Positions 7,395-12,873 of a stretch of 12,873 nt of DNA are shown here, piece by piece (positions within the stretch are counted from its first letter, which is position 1; each line of letters starts with the position of its first letter). A program made the position numbers and the translations under genes. The notes beneath the pieces are model-generated. The model was not told where the DNA came from. It searched no databases and saw only the letters and a program-made list of their open reading frames with translations. Source of the stretch: Candidatus Saccharimonadota bacterium (GTDB lineage: Bacteria > Patescibacteriota > Saccharimonadia > Saccharimonadales > JACDFO01); the NCBI GenBank assembly GCA_013815785.1, contig JACDFO010000027.1:1-12873 (forward strand), in the 5' to 3' direction.

Positions 7395-8347
7395 TGAGTG
7401 ATTTGAATCACCGGTTGATAACTCAGGGGAGGATTATCAAGGCTGGCTGCCAGAACTTTGTCCGTAACCTGACGCTCGCTATCGCGGCCATGGCTGTCAT
7501 GGTCATTACATTGACCATCATTTTATTTTCGGTTGTTGCTAACGCAACCTTCGCCAATACCATCCAAGGCCTCAACGATAAAATCGATATATCCGTGTAC
7601 CTGAAAGATGACGTTACAGACGAAGAGCGCGATAAGCTTATTGAAGACACAAAGAATATCCAAAACGTCCGTAGTGTGGAATATGTTAGCAAAGATCAAG
7701 CATTAGAAGATTATAAAAAAGCCAACGCCAACAACCTCGACCTGCTATTAGCTATATCTCAGACAGATAACCCTTTGCCAGCTTCACTTCGTGTTAAGCC
7801 TCGGGATGTCAACAAAATAGATGAGATAAAAGCGTTTCTGGATCGTGGCGATATCAAAGCCTTGCAGTCCGACGAAACCTCATATTCGGGCGAGCGTCAG
7901 GTTGCGATAGATAAAATAACGGCCGCAACCTCATTTTTCCAAAAAGCTGGTGCAATCGGAGTTTTAGTGTTTGCTTTGGTCTCGATGCTTATCATTTTTA
8001 ATACCATCCGTATGACCATCTTTAATCGCCGTGATGAGTTACAGATAATGCGCCTGCTAGGTGCAAGTACCAGCTATATTCGGGGACCATTTATTGTAGA
8101 AACAGTTATTTACGGCATTATTGCGGCGCTTCTGTCGGTGTCGTTGTGTGAGACAATATTTAATGGGGCCTCATATGCACTGGACGAAAGCTCCTTGCTT
8201 GTATTTGATATCACCTTTGCAAATGACTATTTCGCCAAAAACTTCTGGCTGATATTGACCGTCCAACTCGCTATTGGTATACTCATTGGTGCCGTATCGT
8301 CCATCATTGCCACGCGGCGATATCTAAAATTTAAGACCACTAAATAA
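7394..8347 (+). CDS. ftsX: Cell division permease-like protein FtsX
   Basis: Membrane partner of FtsE; 317 residues starting at GTG, which shares its first G with the ftsE stop. AAGGA (7380-7384) is a ribosome binding site at 9-nt spacing. Four transmembrane segments are seen at about 28-50, 186-208, 232-256 and 284-308. Between the first two lies the extracellular domain (~51-185), which in other species binds the coiled coil of the hydrolase; it contains the conserved ISVYLKDDVT and NPLPASLRV stretches. The cytoplasmic loop NRRDELQIMRLLGAS (211-225) is the family signature that contacts FtsE. FtsX relays ATP hydrolysis to extracytoplasmic hydrolases or their activators. The two CHAP proteins that follow directly are the obvious partners. 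The permease fold transports nothing known in this family. Confidence 0.95.
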   Translation: MSDLNHRLITQGRIIKAGCQNFVRNLTLAIAAMAVMVITLTIILFSVVANATFANTIQGLNDKIDISVYLKDDVTDEERDKLIEDTKNIQNVRSVEYVSKDQALEDYKKANANNLDLLLAISQTDNPLPASLRVKPRDVNKIDEIKAFLDRGDIKALQSDETSYSGERQVAIDKITAATSFFQKAGAIGVLVFALVSMLIIFNTIRMTIFNRRDELQIMRLLGASTSYIRGPFIVETVIYGIIAALLSVSLCETIFNGASYALDESSLLVFDITFANDYFAKNFWLILTVQLAIGILIGAVSSIIATRRYLKFKTTK

Positions 8348-8364
8348 CTTTTACTGACTGTCTT

Positions 8365-8393
8365 TGGTCAAACGAAATAAGCGAGGGTAAAAT
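8365..8393 (+). promoter_or_regulatory. Candidate promoter for the first CHAP gene
   Basis: TGGTCA (8365-8370), 17 bases, then TAAAAT (8388-8393), with GGG before the -10 as at secA. The start would be near 8400, leaving a leader of about 133 nt before the ATG at 8533. A second, weaker possibility is AGGACA (8437-8442), 18 bases, TATAAC (8461-8466). Neither is strong, and read-through from ftsX is also possible. Confidence 0.35.
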
Positions 8394-8429
8394 AAGCTAC
8401 AACTAACATCTATGCAGGGGGATAACAGC

Positions 8430-8443
8430 GTGTCGTAGGACAC
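8430..8443 (+). other. Small hairpin in the leader of the first CHAP gene
   Basis: GTGTC, loop GTAG, GACAC forms a perfect 5-bp stem in the 185-base gap after ftsX. It is followed by a T-rich stretch after five more bases, so it might be a weak terminator for ftsEX or leader structure. The rest of 8348-8532 shows no gene, only the candidate promoters and the palindrome listed separately. Confidence 0.3.
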
Positions 8444-8482
8444 AGTGTATTTTATTGTCATATAACTTTAAGGAATGCATGA

Positions 8483-8504
8483 TTAATCATTTTAAAATGA
8501 TTAA
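8483..8504. repeat. Perfect 22-bp AT-rich palindrome, operator-like
   Basis: Arm TTAATCATTTT (8483-8493) is followed directly by its exact reverse complement AAAATGATTAA (8494-8504). A further overlapping palindrome TGATTAATCA (8480-8489) supplies a third copy of the TGATTAA/TTAATCA half-site. It sits between the candidate promoters and the preferred ATG of the first CHAP gene, so it looks like a binding site for a dimeric regulator. The regulator is unknown, and an AT-rich palindrome without a loop is a poor RNA hairpin. Confidence 0.6.
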
Positions 8505-8532
8505 ACAAACACCCGAACTAACAAAAACAAAA

Positions 8533-9618
8533 ATGAAACCTCACATAATCATTAAAACAGTATCGATCTCTATATTAGCTTTAGTATTCAGCGTCACGAC
8601 TATCGTGAGAGCCGATACGTTCGATTCACAGATAAATAATCTGCGGGCAGAAAATAATAATCTGCAGGGTCAGCGTCAGGATCTCCAGAGCGAGGCCGCC
8701 AGTCTTGAAGCGGTTATCAGCAGCCTGCAGACACAAATAAACGACCTAAGCGCTCAAATTAATGCTAATCAAGCCAAAATGGTAGCATTAGAGGCTCAAA
8801 TTGTTGAAACTGAAGCAGAAATTGAGCGCCAACGTGTGACGTTAGGCCAAAATATCCGCGCAATGTATCTAGAAGGTGATGTCAGTACACTAGAAATGTG
8901 GGCTTCAAGTAAGGACTTGAGTGAATTTCTTGATAAGGAACAGTACCGCACGACGGTACAAGATAAAGTCAAAACCACTCTGGATAGGATTACCGCTTTA
9001 CGGGCAGAGCTTGAAAATCAAAAGATAACTCTAGATAAGATCTTGATCGATCAACGTACGATTCAGGTTCAACTTGATAGTCAGCGTGCAGAGCAGGCTC
9101 GCTTATTGGCACTCAATGAAGATCAGCGCAGTGCCTTAAACAGTCAAATCCAAGGCAATAGCAGTAAGATGAGTGATCTTCGCCGTGAGCAAGCAGCAGC
9201 CAACGCCCGCTTATTCGGCAACGGTACGCGCAATGTGCCTGATACTACCGGATATCCTTGGGCAGGTGTGGCATTTCCAAATACTTCATCCGATCCATGG
9301 GGTATGTATAAGAGGCAATGTGTCAGCTACACCGCATGGAGGGTTTGGAAGAGTGGTAGGCACATGCCATTTTGGGGTGGGGTCGGAAACGCAAACCAAT
9401 GGGACGACAATGCCCGCCGAGCAGGTATTCCTGTAGATGGTGACCCGCTAGTCGGTGATATAGCTGTTAGTAACAGTGGCTACTACGGGCATGTCATGTA
9501 TGTCGAAGCGGTTTACGGCGATGGCACAATTTACGTTAGCCAATACAATGCCAACTGGGGAGGCTCCTACTCCGAAGCCCGAATAAATATCGGTAGCCTA
9601 GTCTTCATCCATTTTTAG
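8533..9618 (+). CDS. Secreted PcsB-like coiled-coil CHAP peptidoglycan hydrolase (copy 1)
   Basis: Predicted secreted murein hydrolase of 361 residues. Order of parts: signal peptide 1-27 (hydrophobic core ISILALVFSVTTIV, cleavage after VRA); long Gln/Asn/Ala-rich coiled coil ~30-235; CHAP domain ~245-361 at the C-terminus. Likely catalytic residues are C263 (RQCVSYTAW), H320 (YYGHVMYVE) and N339 (SQYNANW). GQNIRAMYLEGD (105-116) followed by a SSKDLSEF stretch matches the RxRAxYxxG...LLSS...F region of PcsB/CwlO/EnvC coiled coils, the part that interacts with FtsX. I chose ATG 8533 because it directly precedes a normal signal peptide and resembles the start of the next gene (A-rich, no Shine-Dalgarno). 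ATG 8479, with AAGGA upstream, would add 18 residues and run through the palindrome. It lies directly downstream of ftsEX, and 43 of 57 residues in the coiled-coil core match copy 2. Whether it is an amidase or endopeptidase is not determined. Confidence 0.88.
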   Translation: MKPHIIIKTVSISILALVFSVTTIVRADTFDSQINNLRAENNNLQGQRQDLQSEAASLEAVISSLQTQINDLSAQINANQAKMVALEAQIVETEAEIERQRVTLGQNIRAMYLEGDVSTLEMWASSKDLSEFLDKEQYRTTVQDKVKTTLDRITALRAELENQKITLDKILIDQRTIQVQLDSQRAEQARLLALNEDQRSALNSQIQGNSSKMSDLRREQAAANARLFGNGTRNVPDTTGYPWAGVAFPNTSSDPWGMYKRQCVSYTAWRVWKSGRHMPFWGGVGNANQWDDNARRAGIPVDGDPLVGDIAVSNSGYYGHVMYVEAVYGDGTIYVSQYNANWGGSYSEARINIGSLVFIHF

Positions 9619-9623
9619 GGTAA

Positions 9624-9648
9624 TAAGGAACCCCGAGCGGGCTCCTTA
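9624..9648 (+). terminator. Hairpin after the first CHAP gene, probable terminator
   Basis: Arms TAAGGAACCC (9624-9633) and GGGCTCCTTA (9639-9648) pair over ten positions with one A-C mismatch, with loop CGAGC. It starts six bases after the stop codon. There is no T-tract after it, so it is a weak or non-canonical intrinsic terminator, or an mRNA 3'-end stabiliser. Confidence 0.5.
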
Positions 9649-9660
9649 TGCGTACCTGGG

Positions 9661-9689
9661 TTGAAAATACTTGTGCTTTGTGCTACACT
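9661..9689 (+). promoter_or_regulatory. Promoter of the second CHAP gene
   Basis: TTGAAA (-35, 9661-9666), a 17-base spacer ending in TGC, then TACACT (-10, 9684-9689): a good sigma70-type promoter with an extended -10. The start near 9696 gives a leader of about 17 nt. That leader has no Shine-Dalgarno and is A-rich just before the ATG at 9713. Confidence 0.7.
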
Positions 9690-9712
9690 GCCTCTGTCAT
9701 ATAAAAAACAAA

Positions 9713-10888
9713 ATGACAAAAATAAAATTATCCTCACTTCCAACAGCATTTAAAGGCCTACTCCTGGCAGTATTAGTCATGGGTCTTGTAGTCCCGACCA
9801 TAGCCAATGCAGACCGTTTTACTGATCAGATAAACCAGCTTAAGAACGAAAACTCTCAAAAAGAACAGGTAGTACAAGCGCTGGCAGTCGAAGCCGATAG
9901 TATTGCCGGAGTTATTGCCGGTTTGCAGACTCAGATTAATGGTCTTCAGGCTCAAATTAACACCAATCAGGCTGCAGCTGACCAGTTACAGATAGATATT
10001 ACTGCGGCAGAAATCGAACTTGCTAAGCAAAAAAGTCTGATGGGCCAAAATATTCGAGCTATGTACCTAGAAGGTGATATCAGCACACTCGAAATGTTAG
10101 CATCCAGCAAGGACCTCAGTGAATTTATTGATAAGCAGCAGTATCGTGACGCTGTAAAAGACAAGATTAAATCCACACTCGACAGAGTTAATGCGCTAAA
10201 AGCACAGCTAAAATCTGCCAAAGAAGAAACAGAACGTTTGATTCAAGAAGATAATCGTCTGAAAGCACAGGCTGATGCCAACAAAGCGGAGCAAGACCGT
10301 CTGCTTGGCTTCAATCAGTCTCAGCAAGCTGACTACAACAGTCAGATTAAAGATAATAAGACCAAGATTTCAGAGCTTAAGCGCCAGCAAGTGCTAGAAA
10401 ACATTCGTTTGTTTGGCGGCGGCGGTGCACCTGGTATTCCTGGTGGCGGCGGCTACCCATGGGGTAACGCATACTGTGTACACACTGGCCAAATTGGCGG
10501 TGCCTGCTATAACTACGATTGGTATTTTAACGGTGGTCCTTGGGATGTCTGGGGCTATGGTTATCGTAACTGTACGAGTTGGGTCGCATACAAGCTTGCT
10601 GCTGAGGGCAAGAGTGGCTTTAGCTACCTAGGCAACGCAGCTGATTGGCCAAGTGGCGCGGCCGCCCGCGGCCTTCGTGTGAGCTATGGAAGCGGGGCTC
10701 AGGTGGGCGATGCAGCCGTGAACCCGAACGGCTATTATGGCCACGTTATGTATGTCGAAGCGATTTTGCCTGACGGACGAGTGGTTGTAAGCGACTATAA
10801 TCGTTTGGGTGACGGTTTGTATCGTGGTCCTGACGGCAACAGCGCCGGGGTTTTGAATCAAAACGGTCTGGTGTTTATCACTTTCTAA
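9713..10888 (+). CDS. Secreted PcsB-like coiled-coil CHAP peptidoglycan hydrolase (copy 2)
   Basis: Paralogue of the preceding gene, 391 residues. Signal peptide 1-33 (core GLLLAVLVMGLVVP, cleavage after ANA); coiled coil ~35-235 with GQNIRAMYLEGD at 111-122; a Gly/Pro-rich linker (GGGGAPGIPGGGG); then a C-terminal CHAP domain. Likely catalytic residues are C287 (RNCTSWVAY), H344 (YYGHVMYVE) and N363 (SDYN). It differs from copy 1 by a ~20-residue Trp/Tyr/Gly-rich insertion before the catalytic Cys that carries two extra cysteines (YCVHTGQIGGACYN), possibly a disulfide. The coiled-coil core is 75% identical to copy 1, while the CHAP domain is recognisably but much less similar, suggesting the same activator with a different substrate or timing. 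ATG 9713 is preferred over an upstream alternative start at 9671 because the promoter start site falls near 9696. Its own promoter and flanking hairpins indicate separate transcription. Confidence 0.9.
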   Translation: MTKIKLSSLPTAFKGLLLAVLVMGLVVPTIANADRFTDQINQLKNENSQKEQVVQALAVEADSIAGVIAGLQTQINGLQAQINTNQAAADQLQIDITAAEIELAKQKSLMGQNIRAMYLEGDISTLEMLASSKDLSEFIDKQQYRDAVKDKIKSTLDRVNALKAQLKSAKEETERLIQEDNRLKAQADANKAEQDRLLGFNQSQQADYNSQIKDNKTKISELKRQQVLENIRLFGGGGAPGIPGGGGYPWGNAYCVHTGQIGGACYNYDWYFNGGPWDVWGYGYRNCTSWVAYKLAAEGKSGFSYLGNAADWPSGAAARGLRVSYGSGAQVGDAAVNPNGYYGHVMYVEAILPDGRVVVSDYNRLGDGLYRGPDGNSAGVLNQNGLVFITF

Positions 10889-10889
10889 T

Positions 10890-10914
10890 TTCTATTTTCT
10901 GGCTTCTATTCTCT
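10890..10914 (+). repeat. Short pyrimidine-rich direct repeat
   Basis: TTCTATTTTCT (10890-10900) and TTCTATTCTCT (10904-10914) match at 10 of 11 bases, directly after the stop of the second CHAP gene and before the large hairpin. The role is unknown; a pyrimidine tract before a terminator could be incidental. Confidence 0.4.
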
Positions 10915-10915
10915 A

Positions 10916-10950
10916 AAACTGAGATAATGATTTGGTCATTATCTCAGTTT
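10916..10950 (+). terminator. Perfect 15-bp hairpin between CHAP copy 2 and ctpA
   Basis: Arm AAACTGAGATAATGA (10916-10930), loop TTTGG, and an exact complementary arm TCATTATCTCAGTTT (10936-10950), followed by ATATTT. The A-rich left end and T-rich right end fit a bidirectional intrinsic terminator for the second CHAP gene. The left arm also contains TGAGATAAT (10920-10928), a possible extended -10 for ctpA, so an operator role is an alternative. Confidence 0.65.
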
Positions 10951-10966
10951 ATATTTGGAGGGTTAG

Positions 10967-12199
10967 TTGGAAGAGTCTACTAATATTGATAAAGAACAGA
11001 AGAACAAAAACAAGATTGGTTTTACAAAACTTATAACAATTGGATTTGTAGCACTGATGATTTTTAGTCTAGGTGTCGGCGTGGGCAGTGGTCGGGTTAA
11101 CATTGGGCCTGACGCTGCTTTGCGTTCAGGTGTTAGTAAAGATTTGCCAGCCGATCTCGATTATTCAAGCGTTGAGCAGGTTTATGATTCGCTTAGAGCT
11201 AACTATGATGGAGAGCTTAAAGGCGAAGAATTATTGGACGGGCTAAAAGAGGGCTTAGCAAAGTCCACGGGCGACCCATATACCGAGTATTTGAATCCTA
11301 CTGCTGCTAAAGAATTTGATGAAGATTTGAATGGTAGTTTCAGTGGTATAGGTGCCGAGCTAAGTAAAGATAAAGAACTTATCGTCATAATATCGCCAAT
11401 CTCTGGCTTTCCAGCCGAGAAGGCGGGACTGCGGCCTAAAGACGTAATTGCCGAGATTAACGGCGAATCAGCTTATGATTTGAGTGTCAGCGAAGCGGTA
11501 AAGAAAATCCGCGGCGAAGTGGGTACGAAAGTTAAGCTAAAAGTTGTTCGGGATGGCAGTGAACAGTTAGATTTTGAAATTACCAGAGAGAAAATCACTA
11601 TTCCTAGCGTTACGTCAGAAATATTGCCCGATAATATTGGGTACTTAAAGGTCTCAAGATTTGCTGAAGATACATCAGCCTTGAGCCGGGAAGCGGCCGT
11701 GAAATTCAAGAACGCCAATGTCAAAGGCGTGATTTTAGACGTCCGAGGCGACCCAGGTGGCCTGCTTGAATCTTCTGTCGATTTAGCTAGCTTGTGGCTC
11801 GAAAACGGCAAGAACGTATTACAGGAAAAGCGTGGGGACGTAGTAGTCAAAACCTATAATGCTAAAGGAACCCCGACTCTGAAAGGTATCCCGACGGTGG
11901 TGCTCATCAACGAAGGTTCGGCCAGCGCCAGCGAGATTTTGGCCGGCGCGCTTAGAGACAACAACGCGGCAACGCTGATCGGTCAAAAAACATTTGGCAA
12001 GGGCAGCGTACAGTCGCTCGTGCGGCTAGGGGACGATTCTGTGCTTAAGATTACGATTGCTCGCTGGTTTACGCCCTCCGGTAAAAATATCGACAAAGAA
12101 GGGATAGAACCAGACCAAAAAGTAGAACGCACCGACGAAGACTTCAAAAACAATAAAGACCCGCAACGCGACGCCGCCCTCAACTTCCTGAAGAAATAG
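10967..12199 (+). CDS. ctpA: C-terminal processing peptidase (S41, PDZ), membrane-anchored
   Basis: Serine protease of the Tsp/CtpA family, 410 residues, starting at TTG with a clear GGAGGG (10957-10962) ribosome binding site. N-terminal Lys-rich segment, then one membrane anchor ~20-42 (LITIGFVALMIFSLGVGVG), leaving the protease outside the cytoplasm. The PDZ domain is ~125-200 with SGIGAEL and LRPKDVIAEING. The S41 core includes GVILDVRGDPGGLLESS (254-270). The Ser/Lys dyad is S320 in GSASASE and K345 in TFGKGSVQ, at the family's 25-residue spacing. Such proteases clip C-termini of secreted proteins, and in several bacteria (E. coli Prc, Pseudomonas CtpA) they degrade murein hydrolases. Its place directly after two hydrolase genes makes control of those enzymes a reasonable but untested inference. 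ctpB is likewise near ftsEX in Bacillus. Confidence 0.95.
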   Translation: MEESTNIDKEQKNKNKIGFTKLITIGFVALMIFSLGVGVGSGRVNIGPDAALRSGVSKDLPADLDYSSVEQVYDSLRANYDGELKGEELLDGLKEGLAKSTGDPYTEYLNPTAAKEFDEDLNGSFSGIGAELSKDKELIVIISPISGFPAEKAGLRPKDVIAEINGESAYDLSVSEAVKKIRGEVGTKVKLKVVRDGSEQLDFEITREKITIPSVTSEILPDNIGYLKVSRFAEDTSALSREAAVKFKNANVKGVILDVRGDPGGLLESSVDLASLWLENGKNVLQEKRGDVVVKTYNAKGTPTLKGIPTVVLINEGSASASEILAGALRDNNAATLIGQKTFGKGSVQSLVRLGDDSVLKITIARWFTPSGKNIDKEGIEPDQKVERTDEDFKNNKDPQRDAALNFLKK

Positions 12200-12224
12200 A
12201 CATTTGTAAATTTGCCAAACTGTC
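12199..12224 (+). terminator. Weak hairpin after ctpA
   Basis: GACATTTG (12199-12206) can pair with CAAACTGTC (12216-12224) with one bulged C and a 9-base loop, starting at the last base of the ctpA stop. No T-tract follows immediately, so terminator activity is uncertain. Confidence 0.3.
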
Positions 12225-12240
12225 GAAAAGGCTTTTATCC

Positions 12241-12270
12241 TTGGAGTCAGTAACAGAGCTGTGCTAGAGT
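12241..12270 (+). promoter_or_regulatory. Promoter of pyrG
   Basis: TTGGAG (-35, 12241-12246), an 18-base spacer ending in TGC, then TAGAGT (-10, 12265-12270), which is an extended -10. The start near 12277 gives a leader of about 19 nt that includes GAGGT (12284-12288), the ribosome binding site 7 nt before the GTG start. Confidence 0.55.
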
Positions 12271-12295
12271 ATTGAGCATAAGTGAGGTACAAGAA

Positions 12296-12873
12296 GTGGC
12301 GAAAAAGGCGACTAAGTTCGTATTTGTGACAGGTGGTGTGCTTTCCGGTCTTGGGAAAGGAATTACAGCTGCTTCTATTGGTAACCTCTTAAAAGCCCGC
12401 AGTCTTTCTGTAAACATTCAAAAATGCGACCCTTATTTAAATGTCGATGCCGGCACGCTTAACCCAGCAGAACACGGTGAATGTTATGTTACGTTTGATG
12501 GCGCAGAAACCGATCTTGACCTCGGACATTATGAGCGCTTTTTGGACCAAGAGTTGAGTAAAGCGAGTAGTTTGATGAGTGGTCGTGTGCTGATGAAAGT
12601 CATAAGTGACGAACGGCACGGCAAATATCTTGGAAAAACCGTGCAGTTTATTCCACACGTAACTGAAGCTAGCCAAGAAGAAATTCAAAAAGCCGCCGAA
12701 GGGTTTGATGTTCATATAGTTGAAATCGGTGGCACAGTCGGAGATTACGAAGGCTTGAGCTTCCTTGAGGCAATTCGTGAACTTTCACTCAAAGTTGGCC
12801 GCGAAAACTGCACATTCGTACACGTTGTTTACATGCCTTACTTGGGCGCAAGCCAGGAATTCAAAACTAAACC
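12296..12873 (+). CDS. pyrG: CTP synthase, 3' end outside window
   Basis: N-terminal synthetase (amidoligase) domain of CTP synthase, which makes CTP from UTP, ATP and glutamine; 192 codons are visible and the frame runs off the window. The start is GTG 12296 with GAGGT upstream. Diagnostic motifs: the P-loop-like VTGGVLSGLGKGIT (11-24), KCDPYLNVDAGT (43-54), FDGAETDLDLGHYERF (67-82), VEIGGTVGDYEGLSFLEAI (142-160) and YMPYLGASQEFKTK (179-192). The usual KLDPY reads KCDPY here. The glutaminase domain lies beyond the window. It follows ctpA with a 96-base gap and its own promoter, so it is probably an independent transcription unit. In reduced genomes that scavenge uracil or UMP this is the step that remains necessary for CTP supply; that reading is inference. 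Confidence 0.96.
   Translation, partial: MAKKATKFVFVTGGVLSGLGKGITAASIGNLLKARSLSVNIQKCDPYLNVDAGTLNPAEHGECYVTFDGAETDLDLGHYERFLDQELSKASSLMSGRVLMKVISDERHGKYLGKTVQFIPHVTEASQEEIQKAAEGFDVHIVEIGGTVGDYEGLSFLEAIRELSLKVGRENCTFVHVVYMPYLGASQEFKTK

Noticed and set aside
8455..8532. Longer N-terminus for CHAP copy 1 (starts at 8455, 8479 or 8497)
   Set aside because: It would place a long polar stretch before the signal peptide and run through the palindrome. ATG 8533 gives a normal signal peptide, although 8479 with AAGGA upstream cannot be excluded.
8348..8532. Known riboswitch (for example the c-di-AMP ydaO class) upstream of the CHAP hydrolase
   Set aside because: I cannot recognise the conserved core of that or another riboswitch class here; only a small hairpin and a palindrome are visible.
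1..12873. Alternative genetic code with UGA as glycine, as in some CPR groups
   Set aside because: All proteins are full length with no in-frame TGA at conserved glycine positions, and prfB (which reads UGA) is present.
1..12873. Mobile element, CRISPR array, tRNA or defence island
   Set aside because: No transposase, integrase, repeat-spacer pattern or tRNA fold was seen; all genes are housekeeping or envelope genes on one strand with similar composition.

Overview
The window is ordinary, densely packed bacterial chromosome with every gene on the + strand. I place it, by inference, in the Candidate Phyla Radiation (Patescibacteria), most likely a Saccharibacteria-like (TM7) genome. The reasons are a SecA with an extra insertion in its first nucleotide-binding domain and a basic tail in place of the zinc tail, a variant SerRS active site, very short intergenic gaps, and secreted coiled-coil CHAP hydrolases beside ftsEX. 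No rRNA or other marker gene is present to prove this. There is no sign of a mobile element, CRISPR array, tRNA or defence locus.

Layout: (1) 2-1600, the end of serS followed with zero spacing by a short ribosome hibernation factor gene (hpf). (2) 1601-6683, a promoter-bearing gap and then secA, a single-chain M16 zinc peptidase and prfB, separated by 3 and 1 bases and probably one transcript. (3) 6684-8347, ftsE and ftsX overlapping by one base, read from a strong extended -10 that should give a leaderless ftsE mRNA. (4) 8348-10966, two tandem paralogous secreted proteins (signal peptide, long coiled coil, C-terminal CHAP amidase/endopeptidase), each with its own upstream regulatory region and a following hairpin. 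(5) 10967-12199, a membrane-anchored PDZ/S41 C-terminal processing protease (ctpA). (6) 12296 to the window end, the first 192 codons of pyrG (CTP synthase) behind its own promoter. No gene-free stretch exceeds 300 bases; the longest is 8348-8532.

How the genes fit together: hpf-secA-prfB-ftsE-ftsX-(hydrolase)-ctpA is an order known from Firmicutes. In Gram-positive bacteria FtsEX is the ATP-driven switch that activates a secreted coiled-coil hydrolase (PcsB, CwlO or RipC) for cell separation. Here that hydrolase position holds two PcsB-like proteins whose coiled coils are much more alike than their catalytic domains. SecA would export them, FtsEX would activate them, and CtpA may trim or degrade them. 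This FtsEX and dual-hydrolase cassette is the most interesting system in the window. It is a variation on a known theme rather than a clearly new system.

Other notable points: none of the ten visible stop codons is TGA, although an intact, frameshift-free RF2 gene is present. A 22-bp perfect palindrome lies in the leader of the first hydrolase gene, and a perfect 15-bp hairpin lies before ctpA.
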